NCBI GenBank assembly: GCA_017591395.1
Contig: WEDG01001551.1
Coordinates: forward strand, 146,727-210,726
Length of the DNA: 64,000 bases
From: Schistocephalus solidus
Taxonomy: Eukaryota > Platyhelminthes > Cestoda > Diphyllobothriidea > Diphyllobothriidae
Reading direction: 5' to 3'
Part shown: piece after piece, positions 48,601-60,357 of the stretch
Numbering within the stretch: the stretch's first letter is position 1
How the letters are laid out: the number at the start of each line of letters is the position of its first letter
Translations under genes and position numbers: made by a program
Notes under the pieces: generated by a model
The model's input: the letters and a program-made list of their open reading frames with translations, nothing else
Database searches by the model: none
What the model was told of the DNA's origin: nothing

Positions 48601-49700
48601 TAAGCATAGACGTTTTTGACTTAACGGTGGGTCTGAGAATATCATATTCCGACGGTCGTAATCTGTGAGATCATTGCGCCCTGACTGTCTACGAAGCCTG
48701 CAGAATTAACAGGTTCATCCTTCGAAATTTTAAACTATCAATGTAAGAACCCGCCTTCTTTGCACTAGTTAACGTAAGAAAAGATAATCGCTCCAGAATT
48801 TTTGTACGTTAAGATTTTTGTCTTAGTAACACCGTAAGTTGACGTATCAACATCATTTTGTGCTTACAAATCTTGATCTTTATGTCGGTTCGTCGATCCC
48901 GGAAGGGACTATTTTCTGCTTAAGCTTTTAAACAGTCGTACATTTAATTCCCTTCCTACTCTGAAGCAAATTGACCATTCTCGGAGCAGGCGCCACCATA
49001 AAGCTTTTTTCTTCCTCTGGCTCACCATGTTAAATATCGGCAGTATTTTGGTAAATGGTATTGCAATACGGAATAAACTACCTGTGAATATTAAAATCCT
49101 GCAAAATTATTCTTTTGTTTAATACAATTATCGCTAAGTTTCTGCATGCAGAAAACCTTCCACGAATTCTGGGTGCTGACATTGTCGAAGCTATCTTTCG
49201 GTTTGACGGAGTGTGCGGCCTCTGAGCCCAATCCCAGATCTAATCACGAGGCTAGTATCACTGCTCTGCAGCCCGTAAACGGTTAATTCTTGAGATGAGA
49301 GCAACCAATTTTTCTCGGACATGGTGCAGGTTCCAGGCTCAGGTTTCCAGGTTCCAACGCTGGAGCTTTCTATATCTTATGGAAGAAAGCAATCAATCAC
49401 TGCATAATTGCCTGAACTGAGGCAATAGCTTATTACAGTTTGTTTTGGATGTATTGAAACTCTCGTCGAAGAGGATTCAAGTCAACAGTTCTTCTATAGC
49501 CTTCCACCAAGCACCCGAAGTAAATGCGATCGCGTAGACTATTTGTTTGGTACATTTTAATAGTTTACACTACTGCTTTCATAACCGCTTGTATGTTTTC
49601 ATGTTATGTGAGGCAAACGAAGAATGATTATGGTTGAAGTAAGTGGTCTTCACCCTCACCATTATCCTATTAATGCATTTTAGGCCGATGATTTGCAATG
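45621..49700. other. Unassigned AT-rich sequence
   Basis: About 4 kb with no recognised domain, repeat or RNA gene; ORFs are all below 105 codons and none has a family match I can support. Confidence 0.45.
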
Positions 49701-49704
49701 ACGG

Positions 49705-50180
49705 CAGTTCGATTTTCGTAGTCCGACGAGGCCCAGCCGCTTGCTTCACATTATGGTGACTTGCGCCTGAATTAGATTATGGTGAGAGTAGACTTGCGTT
49801 TCATCTACCACGCTTTCTCCCCCTTCCGCACCTGGACTCTGTGTCATGACCAAGTTAAGAAAACCAGAGGCCGATGCGTTCGGTTTAATTGCGGTCACAG
49901 TGTGGGCAGAAGTGGTTGAGAGGGACTGGCTTGCTGTCGTCTGCTGTCGGTAGTGCTAGTGAGCGTGGTGGGAGTGGTGAGTTCCACTGTTGTGCAGGTG
50001 CATGTGACCGAGTAGCCCTATGCTGTGTGTGAATGTGCGAGGGCAGGGTGGGAAGTGGAGGTGGGCGTGGCGACCTTATTTAGGTGTCCCAGGCACCGGT
50101 TTGCCAGTCTCCGGGCGATGGATTCACAGGTGACCGTTCAGGCCGATGTGAGAGATGGAGGTGCGGTTAAGTGTTGACAG
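49705..50180 (-). mobile_element. RTE C-terminal zinc-finger tail and 3' end, 5'-truncated
   Basis: Minus-strand 50,150-49,980 encodes SHIGLNGHL, a stop, IHRPETGKPVPGTPK, then CPRTFTHSIGLLGHMHLH, two fingers of the RTE C-terminus. It continues into the 3' tail (CCTCTGGTTTTCTTAACTTG) and ends near CAGTTCGATTTTCG. A 157-codon plus ORF at 50,343-50,816 just outside is unassigned. Confidence 0.75.
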
Positions 50181-51035
50181 GCTAGACTAAGTTGACAACA
50201 TTGATGTTGGCGGTGGTGAAGTTAATGTTTGGACAGTAATTCATGATTGTTTGCATTAGTGGTGGGGACTGGAGCTGTAGCAGCAGATTTGGAGGTGGGG
50301 TTGCTCGAAAAGTATGGCAGTGGGTGATCGAAGGCAGCGTTAGTGTTTTTTTATCGACCCATGAAGCGGGGCAGATACGGACGGGTAGACTTCAAATGGT
50401 GTCGTTCAAGTAAACCAGTTGGTCTCGAGATGTCTTTTTTCCAAATAAGTATCGTTCAACCTTATCAGTTGGTCCACGCTTACGACCTCCTCAAGAGTTC
50501 CGCGTCGTATGCGGGACGGTCTTCTGCCTTTGATGGACAACGCGGGATGGGCCGTTTTAGGGGGGTTCGAATGGCTGGCGGACTCGATCACCTCGAAGAT
50601 AGATGTGAGAACAGGTCGCCAAGTCTTTCTCGATATAAGACTCAGAGACTGAGGGCCTGGGTGAAATTAGCAGAGAGTGCGCATGCATTGTCGGAGGCGG
50701 TGCAGGAGGTTGGTATGAATTTTGACCGCACCTTGATTGTTTGGCAAGATAATCTCACCAGGAAGTTGGACGGTGGCACCGAACATCATTTCAGCGTTGG
50801 AAGATTCAAGGTATGACTTGAGAGCTGAATGGATCGCCGGTGGCGCGTTGGGAGGTCTTTAACTGGCAGTGAAACTGCTAGACCTTTCCGTTGGTATCTG
50901 GGTGATAGGCTGTCGAATGAATACAATTACAGGCTTATAATGAAAGGGAAGACCTGACAAGGTTAGATTCAAGCTAGTCACCGTGATCCCTTTCGATATT
51001 GGAGGGCATCGCTGGCAACCCAACGACTGAGGAAA

Positions 51036-51200
51036 TCCTTGGCCAACGACTTTTTCTATCTATTCACTTGTGTGGATCAATTCCCTCGGTGGTTGGAAGC
51101 CCCCCCCCTCTGCCCGATGTGCCTTCTCCAACGGTGGTCAAGGATTTCTTCAGTCGTTGTGGTGTTTTACTATTGCATGCGTAAAAAGTTGCTATTTGAC
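51036..51200 (+). pseudogene. Ty3/Gypsy-type integrase fragment
   Basis: One frame gives YLFTCVDQFPRWLEAPPL, and a +1/-1 shift continues PDVPSPTVVKDFFSRCGVL. This is the integrase core motif (LTCVDRFSRW.EAiPL.d..A.TVv..F...W) including the second catalytic-region Asp. Only this part of the element is visible; it is frameshifted and has no LTRs nearby. 51,200-52,250 is otherwise unassigned. Confidence 0.7.
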
Positions 51201-52254
51201 CGGATAATTCGGCCATCCTATGGCCAAGGAAATATTTTGCGACCTCACTTACCCGGCACCGAATGCTTTCTCTTCAAAAAACACTGGATAGAGTAAGGGT
51301 TAGGTTGGCATGTAATACGGTCGCGTATTAAACGCTGACCTTTTGTGTATTCCCTGAGTGGGCTTCGAATATTGCGTTCTTGCAGGATTAACTAATGAAA
51401 ATACACGGAGGGGATGCCGCTTGATACAGCAATTTACCCATTGGTTTAAAATTCATAGATAATTTCTTGAGTTCAAAGTGTGGCTAAATCAACTATTCAG
51501 CGTCAGCAGCCTCACTCTGGCAATCTGAAACATGCGGCCCATTTCGGGTAACTCCACAGTCAACTGACCAAAAGGGAAGAGAACGGTCTTCATCCACACA
51601 GTCATTAGTCATAGGGCCATAATCAGGCCTCGGCCAACCTACCACGATTTTGGAGCTGGAAAAGTCACTGGAACTACAAAAAGGAAAGGTACCTGGAAAA
51701 TACTGTGGATGTTAGGATATACTGGCAGTTCTTACACTGCCTTCTTAAATGCTGTCTGCTCTGTGTTCATCTGTCTGCTAAGCATACTAAAGTACACTTG
51801 TCCTTAAAAGGTGAAGAAGACCATCACTGTCCTGCAAATTGTCTCTAGTGAGGATCATCTGCGCTCTCACTCCTCCTGAACCCGTCACGCTTCATTGGCA
51901 GAGGAGAAGTTTAAGACGACTAGAAATGGGATTGGGTTAACGTGCTGTGAAACCTACGACTATCACGTGCATGTGCGGTCTACATTTAGACTTAAGGCAG
52001 TAACTTTGTCCGTCAAACACGTGCCACAGATAACCACAGACTTCTTGAAGTTGCCTTATCTGCACAGCTATTTGAGTATCTGAGCGAAATGCTACATACC
52101 AAAACCAAAAACGGCACCTACTTTTTCTACGCCCTCTAGGTGTTACATAATTCCCTGTAGTTGCAATGAAGGCAGTAGGTAAGGATGTCTTGTATGGCCA
52201 CCTAAAAAGCACACGGTGAAATGTACTGCCCACAGCAGCTTTGATCTAATTTCC

Positions 52255-52495
52255 AAGGAAATTATGTTACGAATTAAGGTGAGGTTTAGCGTTAAGCTTG
52301 GGGCTAGTAAGTTTGAGGTTAAGGTCAGATTTGGGGTTGAGGTCATAGATTGGCTAAGGGTTAAGGTTCTTATCTCGTTCACTGTTGGGTATGGGTTTTG
52401 GCAAGGGCTAGGGTAAAGATTAAGGAGACAGTTTAGTTTTATGTTAGGATTAGTGTTAACTTTAAGACACGGGTATATTTACCCTTCCTGCAATT
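52255..52495 (-). repeat. Telomere-like degenerate repeat element
   Basis: On the minus strand it opens GCAGGAAGGGTAAATATACC, as the element at 28,600 does, then CTAATCCTAA/CTTAACC-like words. Plus-strand words are GGGTTAAGGTT and GGGTTGAGGTC. Confidence 0.6.
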
Positions 52496-52904
52496 TACCG
52501 TAAGTCCGCATACTTAAATTACCTTACATTAGAGACTTTGCTCTAGTTAAGTATATTGTGTAGTTCACCTGAGTAGTGCATGTAATACCCAAGGAAACAA
52601 CTAGTAAGACGTACGTAAGAATACACTTGGCTCAGTTTGGGCCAGGGTAAATTCAGGGTATGAATGAATGTCTTCTGTGAGCACAATGGTGCTTCGGCTA
52701 ACCGGCTCTGTCATCGAAAGTTTTAGCTGACGAAGGAATTTTATACTTTTGGCTGGCCTTGCCGAAATAATCTATCGAATTTTCTTTCCGCAATACTCTT
52801 AGACATATACAGTTTAGCCTGCCGAACGTAGGCAGTCTTGCGAAGGTCCGTTCATAAGGCAAACTGGCAAGCAGGTGACAGTGAGTATCAACGGAGTAAA
52901 CAGA

Positions 52905-53275
52905 AGCTTCAGCTAGTTTCACTGTCCATCGCCTAACTGCTCGGACGCGTGAGAGGCTTAAAGTCAAAAATGACGATAAACTAGAATGATTGCCCGGGTC
53001 TCCGATGAGGTTCAATACCTTTAGAAGCCACAGTTTTCAATGTGGATGCACTTTTACCTACTCTATACTACGTAATCGACCACAAACTGGACCGTTGTGA
53101 TAAACATGGCGCCGGAAATAGACTATCAGTTTCAAGTGAAACAGTTCAACCAATTCTGAGCAGACCATCCGGGAGGGATGCAGCAAGATCACATCCCTAA
53201 CGTTTAACATATAAAATCGACCGCATCGTCACGATATTTGCTTATTTGTCTGATGCAGCAACTGTCCCGCGTGAA
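52905..53275 (+). repeat. Unclassified repeat, copy A (empty-site paralogue of the RTE target)
   Basis: Direct repeat of 54,465-54,855. Shared words include CTAGAATGATTGCCCGGGTC-type sequence, TTTTCAATGTGGAT and ACTATCAGTTTCAAGTGAAAC. It ends GATATTTGCTTATTTGTCTG-ATGCAGCAACTGTCCCGCG, which spans the site where copy B is split by the RTE. Confidence 0.85.
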
Positions 53276-53904
53276 GGGCTTTCACCTTCAGACATGGAGT
53301 CTTCTTAAGCAGTCAGTCATTTGGGCCTCTGCTTCATCGGTGCAATCCTTTTCTTTATGTACTTCCATGAATTTCTTCTAGTCGGATAGTATGGAGTGCA
53401 GCAGCGAAACACTCCGTGTAATCTATAAGGTCCCACTTAACTACTCCAAGCCACTGGGTCATCGTCTACATGCAGCAGCAGAAGTGACTGCCATTCGATT
53501 GAAGAAGCCGGTCTTGTGCGCACAAAAGAACCTCGTACAAGCCCCATGTTTAGCTTGGTCAACGGTCGCTTAACTGCATGCATTCCCCCACGCTATATCT
53601 TTCACCCACTTCCCCCTAGAACAGCTCTTCCAAACGCTCACTGCCGCCTAACACACTGGTTCTAATCATCATTCCACTATGCACACCTCTCACATACTAC
53701 ACCTATACAAACCTACAAACATTCTCGTTTTAATGTTAAACATTTCAACTACGTTCCAACGTTTCCTATAAGTGTACTGAAGAGAAGTTATCGGAAGCAG
53801 CGCTTATGCTCGCCAAATCGTCTTTTGAATCTTTTAATGGGGAATTACGTTTCCATTAGCACGCATACCAATAACTGCATGACACTTAATTCGTTGATGA
53901 ACGC

Positions 53905-54150
53905 TCACCGATCGCTAACGGAACCTGCTCGTTCCGCTCTGCCTTGAGGCGCACTCTCGAGCCCTCTCAGCAGCCGCACAGCGACTGGTAGTAGAATAGG
54001 CATATTAATATGGCTGGCCAAGAGAAAGGAAACAGGAATGGGCATTTATGACTTATTAGCCGTCGTCAGCCAGTCGATGGCTAATAAGCCAGAAATGGCC
54101 ATTCCAGGCTCCATTATCTTCGCCGGCAATATTCACCTACATGTCACGTC
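53905..54150. mobile_element. 305-bp repeat, palindromic partial copy
   Basis: 53,905-54,079 is the minus-sense downstream part and core; 54,080-54,150 is a plus-sense core (GGCTAATAAGCCAGAAATGG) and tail. The two halves meet inside the hammerhead-like stem I region (GCCAGTCGATGGC), giving an inverted junction. 53,276-53,904 and 54,151-54,464 hold nothing else recognised. Confidence 0.75.
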
Positions 54151-54464
54151 GTCGCATTTTTATGCTGCTGTAACTTCTCATAATGTTACACAGAACTACT
54201 TCGTGAAGCCAATATCTCCAACGGCTGCTGCGGCAGAATGCAGCTCATGAACTGTCACAAAATGTGTTAGGTCCAATAAATCCTACTCTATTCACTTGTT
54301 TTAACAATGTATAGAAAACTTAAGAATGTCATTGCAAAATCAGTAGGTTTCTTTAAGATGATTGTGCTGATTATTGGTCATTTAACACTTGTGACACACA
54401 GACAATACGGGAAAACTGGCTAATAGGCATCAGTGAGTATGAAATACGAATAGACAGAGGCATC

Positions 54465-54855
54465 AGCCAGTTCCACTGTCCATTATCTTACTGCTCGGAC
54501 ACGTGCATTTACACGAGAGAGTCAAAGTCAAAACAACCATAATCTAGAATGATTGTCCTGGTCTCCGATGAGGCGCAATATCTTTATAAGCCACATTTTT
54601 CAATGTGGATCCGCTTTCGCAAACTCTTCAGCACCGCATCGACTATAAGCTGGACTGTTGTGTCGAACAGAGCCTAGGAAGTTGACTATCAGTTTCAAGT
54701 GAAACAATTCAACCAATTATTACCAGACCGTATTTGATGGATGCTGATATGGGTACAGCAAGAGCGGATTCCCCAAATTCAAAACCTACAATCAACCTGA
54801 GGTGATCCAGTGTCCGTATGAGACCGCATCTTCACGATATTTGCTTTGCGTCTGA
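54465..54855 (+). repeat. Unclassified repeat, copy B (left part, interrupted by RTE)
   Basis: Homologous to 52,905-53,250. It ends at the target-site duplication CGTCTGA (54,849-54,855). Its continuation (TACAGCAACTGTCCCGCGTG) lies at 60,358 on the other side of the RTE. Confidence 0.87.
54849..54855. repeat. Target-site duplication, left copy
   Basis: CGTCTGA; same heptamer at 60,351-60,357. The uninterrupted paralogue at about 53,248-53,254 has TGTCTGA at the equivalent place. Confidence 0.8.
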
Positions 54856-54959
54856 CACGATAGGTCGACCGTCGTAGTCCGTTGATGTCCATCGTATGCT
54901 CCATGGGAAAGTGGAGCAGGGACGGTGACTTGCGCGTCATTTAGTTTAAAGTGATAGTA

Positions 54960-56200
54960 GATTTGCGCAGCATCTAACGCACTCTCTCCTCCTCCCCCAC
55001 CTGAGCCCGGTGCCAAGACAGAGTCAAGAAAACCGGAGGCGGGAGAGGACGCATGTGGCTGGCGCGGCCGGAGCCGCCCTTGAGCGTACCACCACACCTG
55101 GCTCGGATCCCACGAAGTGGGAGTGCCATAAATGCCACATTAAGAAGGAGCCATTGCAGTCTGACTCTCAGTTCGGCAGTCAGCCACTCCACACAAAACA
55201 CACATTGGACTGACCATGCGGTTCGAGTTATCCCGTCAGTTGGCAACCTTCCAAGCCACGGTTTTTAGCACACCGTGATAGTTTTAAGCGTGTCAGATTG
55301 TTTATAGTGAGGAACATGCGATGAGCTGTTGACCTCACTCTCTACCCCACTCCCACATTCAAACCGCTGTCCGAGCCGGTCAGTTGTCTGATGCGGAAGC
55401 GGGCGCAGCTGCTGGTGACCTCGTCTACGTGTACTACGTACACGACCTTGCCCCCCAAACACAAGCACCAGGATTTCACACAACAGGGGGTTTAACGACT
55501 TACATCTCACATAGGTGAGATAGCCAGAGGTCCCGTTAAGAAGGAGCCATCGCAGCCTGACTGTCAGACCACAAATCAGCCACTCCACACATCACACATT
55601 GGACTAACTGCGAGGTCTGAGTGTAATTTTCAGTTGGAAACCTTCCAACCGCGGCGGTTAACGTTACCGCACACTCTTCTCCTCCCCCACCTGAGCCCGG
55701 TCTCACGACACAGGCAAGAAGACCGGAGATGAGAGAGTTCACAGGTTGCTGGCGCGGCCGGAGCCGCCCCTGGGCGTACCACCACACCTGGCTAGGATCC
55801 CACAGAATGGGAGTGCCATAAAGACCACATTAAGAAGGAGTCATTGCAGCCTGACTCTCAGTCCGCCAGTCCGCCAATCCACACAAAACACACATTGGGC
55901 TGACCACGCGGTTCGAGTTATCCCGTCAGTTGGCAACCTTCCAAGCCACGGTTTTTAGCGCACCGTGATAGTTTTAAGCGCGTCAGATTGTTTATAGTGA
56001 GGAACATGCACTGAGCTGTCGACCTCACTCTCTCCCCAACCCCCACCATCAGACACTGTCCGAGCCGGTCAGTTGCCTGATGTGGGAGTGGGTGCATTGG
56101 CCGACGGATTGGCGTACCTGTCTTCGCGCGCCACAGCACGACCTGGCCCCCATAACGCACACACCAGGATTCACTAACTCAGGGGATATGGAGCAGCCAT
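54960..56200 (-). repeat. RTE 3' non-coding tandem units (690-bp period)
   Basis: GTTCGAGTTATCCCGTCAGT occurs at 55,221 and 55,911, a 690-bp period; most of the unit between CTCCTCCCCCACCTGAGCCC and the CACTCTCT stretch is duplicated. A shorter subunit starting TAAGAAGGAG recurs at 55,141, 55,537 and 55,831. ORFs of 80-107 codons over the region are artefacts of its GC-rich composition. Confidence 0.88.
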
Positions 56201-56279
56201 CGCCGTCTGACTCCCAGTCCACTGGTCAGCCACTCGACACACACAGCACATACACTGAGCCGACGGCGTGGTCTGGTGG

Positions 56280-59200
56280 AAGCGATGTCTGCTGTGTGTT
56301 GGTGTTCCAGGCACTGGTTCACCAGGCTCTGTACAATGGATTCGCAAGTGACCAACCAGGCCAATGCGTGAGGTTAATGTGCGGTCGCATTGGGGACAGC
56401 TTAGGAGAGAGTCCTCATCTCTGATGGTGGTGGTGGTGGTGGTGGAAGTGAAGGCGAAGGCGGTGGTGGGGGAATCAGGTTAGGAGTAGAGGGAGGTGGT
56501 CTCTATGATGGTGGGAGTAATGGAATTGATGTCAGGAGTGAGGGTGGGGGAGCCTGAAGAAAGGTTGACAGAATTTGACGTAGAAATTAGAAATGTCGGA
56601 TTGTTAATGCATTGCGTCCGAAGATGGCCAACCAGGCCAATTCGTGCACTGAAGGTGCGTTGACAGCGCGGGCATGTTGGCAGGGCCTGGGCATCGACGA
56701 TGTTGGTCCGGGGTGCTGGTGACTTTCGTGCCGCTCTTTTGGCCTTGGCGGCGACGATCCGGTTGGCCTCATAGATTGCTGAACCAGTCTTTACGGATCT
56801 TCTCCATGCCGGTCTATCCTGGGCGAGGTCCTCCCAGGTCGCCGGGTTGATTTGCAGTTGCTTCAGCGATTTCTTCAAAGTGTCATTGTAGCGTCATTTT
56901 TGACCTCCGTGTCGGCGAGAACCCATAGCGACATCTCCGTAGAAAAGTCGTTTGGGTAGTCGCTCGTCGTCCATTCTTACCAGGTGGCCACTCCATCGCA
57001 GTTGCACTTGCATCAGCATGGCTTGGATGCTGAGGATTCCGGTCCACTCCAGGACTTCCGTGTCCGAGATCCTGTCTTGCCTTCTCAGCTTCAGTATTCT
57101 GCGGAGGCAGCTGAGATGAAAGTAATTCAGCTTCATTGCTTGGTTCGAGTAGACGGTCCAGGTTTCCGATCCGTAAAGGAGTGTCGTCAAGACAAGTGCC
57201 TTGTACATCTTCCGTTTGGTGCTCAGGTGAATACCGTGGTGGAGGCCTGCAGCCGGCCGAAGGCCTGACTAGCTTTGGAGATCCGTTGGGCAACCTCGTC
57301 ATCGATTCTCGTGTTGCGCGAAATCGTGCTTCCTAGATAAGCGAATGTTCCCACGTTTTTGAGTTGAGCACCGTTGACATTGATTCGGGGAGCATTGTAT
57401 TCCGCGCTGGGTGGTGACTGGTGTATGACAACCATTTTGGCTGTACTAATTGCGAATCGAAAATTGGCGCAGCCTACGTTGAAGAGATCCATGGTCCTTT
57501 GCATGTCCTCCTCCGTCACGATGTTAAGGGCGCAGTCGTCCGCGAAGAGCAAGTCATGGACTGTAGTCGTAGACACGCGCGTTGGAGCGTGCATACGCCG
57601 ACTGTTGAGAAGGTGCCCGTCAATTCTGTAGGCGATGCGCATACCAGGCTGCTCATCACGGTAGGCGTCCATCAGCATAGCCGAGAACATGAGACTGAAG
57701 AGGGTGGGGGCAAGTACGCTGCCCTGCTTTACTCCGTTGGTCACTGCGAATGCTTCGGATACCGTCCCAGTGTCAGTGACGCGCGCCGTCATCCCGTCAT
57801 GATGCTGATGCACCATGTCCGTGAACCGCTCAGGACAACCAAATTTCTGCATGACTTTCCACAGTCCGTCAAGATTAACCGTTTAAAAGGCTTTCGTTAG
57901 ATCCACGAAGGTAGTGTATAGATGAGTTCGCATCTCCTGGCACTTCTCTTGTAGTTGGCGGGCGGCAAAGATCATATCGGTTGTTCCGCGGTGTCGGCGG
58001 AAGCCACATTGGCTTTCCGGAGCAGGCCCTGCTTTAGGTGACCGGTCAAAAGATTGAGAATGATACGGACGAAGATCATCCACAGAGTTGCCGGTTCCCC
58101 TTCTGTTTGTAGAGATGGACGATGTTCGCGTCTTTGAAATCCTGAGAAAATTGTCCATGGCGCCACATCTCCTGGAAGAGTGTTGTGAGTTCTGCCATCA
58201 GCCGGGTCCCATCGTGCTTGTAGACTTCCGGTGGGATTGCGTCGGATCCCGGTGCTTTACCGCTGGAAATCTGCTGCACGGCCCGGATGGTTTCTGGTAG
58301 GGAAGGCGGCAGATCCAGGTCATTGTTCATATCCACTTGAGGGAGCCGGTCAATGGCAGCATCGGACATGGCTGATGATCTATTAAGGACACTTCTGAAG
58401 TGCTCGGCCCAGCGCTTCAGAATTTGTGATTTCTCTCTCAGCAGTGTTGTGCCGTCAGAGCTGAGCAGTGGTGCGGTCCCCTTGATACACGGACTGTAGA
58501 TGGCCTTGATGGCTTTGAAGAAGTTTTTCATTTCATTGCGGTCCGCATACCCCTGGATTTCCTCAGCCTTTCGGATCATTTAGGCATCCTGCATCTCTCG
58601 CAGCCGTTGCTGTACAATGCACCGGCATCTGAAGAAGGCTGCTTTGGTGGCGTAAGTCCGAAGGTCCATGTAGGCTTTGTGTAGTCCATTCTTCTCCGCG
58701 AGTAAGTTGCTGATGTCGGCGTCATTACCGTCAAACCAGTCCTGGTGTCGACGGCGTGCGCGTCCAAGGACATCAAGGGCGGTGGACTGGATGACATTTC
58801 GCAGTTGACACCATCGTGTCTCCACGGTAGCGTTATCATCTGGGGCATGCAGGTCCTCCAGTTTCTAGGTTATTTGGTTGCTGAACTCAAAACAGTGAGC
58901 AGGCAAATTTAATAAAAGAGTATTTAACTTACATGGCGGCCTCTTACCTTGGGGCCTTCGTCGGGGTTACAGTCGGAGCCTCATCTGGGAGATGACGAGG
59001 CGGTGATCTGTCCAACCATCGGCATCGCGGATCGCCTTGGTTACCAGCACGTCCTGTCGATCTCGCCTCCGGACGAGAACATAGTCCAGCAGATGCCAGC
59101 GCCGCGACCGATGGTGCATCCTCGTGACCTTCTCCCGCTTCGGAAGGCGGAAGAAAGTGTTGTTCAGCAGGAGACGGTGTTCCGCACACGTGCATAGAAG

Positions 59201-59761
59201 AAGGAGGCCGTTATCGTTATAGCTACCGTGACCGTGGGGACCCAGCACTCCCTGCCAGGCAGCGTGGTCCGTCCCGACGCGGGCGTTGAAGTCACCAAGG
59301 ACAATTAACTTGTCCACCTTCGACACAGTCACCAGCAATGCTTGCAGGTCCTCGTAGAATTTGTCCTTCGCCGCATCAGAGCTCGTCATTGGAGGAGCGT
59401 AGGCGCTGATGATGGTAACGAACTGGTCTCCCCGAAGAGGCAGGCGGAGGCTCATCAGGCGATTCTTGATACCCTGTGGCAGACAGGGCAGACGTCCCAC
59501 GATGTCGTTCCGGATGGCAAAGGCAACACCAGCGTTGCGTCGTTCTGCCTTTGGCCGGCCGCTCCAGAAGAAGGTGTAGCCTGCACCCACCTCCTCCAGC
59601 TGACCCTGCTCAGAGAATCTGGTCTCGCTGAGAGCAGCAATGTCCACCTTGTAGCGCGCCAGTTCCCGAGCGACTAGCGCCGTCCTCCGTTCCGGCTGGT
59701 TGCTCCTAGGATTGTCGAAAAGGGAACGAACTGTCCAGGCTGCTAGTGTGAGTGGACTCAC
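56280..59761 (-). pseudogene. RTE ORF: AP endonuclease, reverse transcriptase, zinc fingers (inactive)
   Basis: Endonuclease, residues 1-264 (59,761-58,967): ETR with Glu46, GDFNARVG with Asp157/Asn159, DYVLV at 226 and TDH at 251-253 are kept, but the first catalytic-motif Asn (normally AAWNVRS) is Thr10. Stops follow just after MRLRL, at about 58,866 and at 58,581. RT: SGKAPGSDAIPPEVYK, TTFVDLTKAF followed by a stop where AFD is expected, GVKQGSVLAPTLFSL and LLFADDCAL. C-terminus: [24 protein letters not shown], a stop, then CPRCQRTFSARIGLVGHLRTQC, a TGG-repeat spacer and CPQCDRTLTSRIGLVGHLRIH. At least four nonsense changes and two frameshifts (near 58,100 and 57,220) make it inactive. Confidence 0.92.
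56424..56445. repeat. (TGG)n microsatellite inside the RTE C-terminus
   Basis: Seven TGG units on the plus strand; in the RTE sense they are Thr codons between the two zinc fingers. Confidence 0.95.
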
Positions 59762-60350
59762 CCGAGCAGCCTGGAGGGTATGGCGAGGGGGGTTGGGACG
59801 GTTGGTATTGTTGTTTGTTTGAGTTTTACGACCGCGTATTTTGTGATCTGCGAGCCGCGGCCGGCTGCAGAAGACGTGATAACAAGCAATTTTTTAAGGC
59901 ACCTTTTCTAGCCCCTTCCTCCGCGAGGAGGCAAGCAGTGCTGTCCCTAAATAGGGCTGCTCGGACATCCCAGACGGCTGCCGAACTCCACTGTGGGTTT
60001 TGGTTTTTTTTACTGGAAGAACGACCCGAGTTAGCCTGGGCCGCCTACGGGGTTGCTGTCACCCTCACCGTAAAACGTTTTGAGAGCGGGGAGGTGGGAA
60101 GTTCGGGAGTCAGACATACCGGGTGTGGAGGCACACACAACACCGGAGAACCTCACCTGGTTTAGCCTGCCGGTCGTGACGGTTGCCCGGGGTGTGGCCG
60201 CTGGGAAGAACCCAACTTCGAGGAGCCACACGTGAGAGTTGGGTACCAGTTAGAGGCGTCCACAGGAGCATTCACCACCTGTACGAGACAAATGGAGCGA
60301 CCAAATGCTACCTGTGTGGTGCTTCCCCTAACTAGTACTCCTACACCCCG
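59762..60350 (-). other. RTE 5' leader
   Basis: GC-rich leader in the RTE sense from CGGGGTGTAGGAG to the first ATG of the endonuclease. It includes an A-run and AACAAACAACAATACC just before the ORF. A 137-codon ORF on the opposite strand (59,752-60,165) is a shadow. Confidence 0.7.
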
Positions 60351-60357
60351 CGTCTGA
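60351..60357. repeat. Target-site duplication, right copy
   Basis: CGTCTGA, followed by TACAGCAACTGTCCCGCGTG, which continues the interrupted repeat copy B. 60,380-60,800 shows nothing else. Confidence 0.8.

Larger units (their letters stand above)
54856..60350 (-). mobile_element. Full-length RTE-type LINE insertion
   Basis: About 5.5 kb between 7-bp duplications. Reading right to left: a GC-rich 5' leader (60,350-59,762), one long degraded ORF with AP-type endonuclease, RT and zinc fingers (59,761 to about 56,280), and a 1.4-kb 3' non-coding region of tandem units (about 56,280-54,856) ending GGTCGACCTATCGTG. Family knowledge: RTE LINEs nick the target with the endonuclease and copy their RNA by target-primed reverse transcription, leaving short duplications. 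The end points are fixed by the duplication and the empty-site paralogue, not by ORF limits. Confidence 0.88.

Noticed and set aside
50343..50816. 157-codon plus-strand ORF as a host gene
   Set aside because: No splice context, no family motif, and flanked by RTE-tail and Gypsy debris; left unassigned.
52905..54855. Direct repeats 52.9-53.28 and 54.46-54.86 kb as the two LTRs of one element
   Set aside because: No TG..CA ends, primer site or coding region between them; the second copy is simply interrupted by the RTE.
54792..55787. Several 80-107 codon ORFs resembling each other
   Set aside because: They are translations of the tandem, GC-rich 3' region of the RTE.
54960..56200. CRISPR-like or satellite array
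   Set aside because: Units are hundreds of bases long, explained by the RTE tail, and the genome is eukaryotic.
59752..60165. 137-codon plus-strand ORF
   Set aside because: Antisense of the GC-rich RTE leader.
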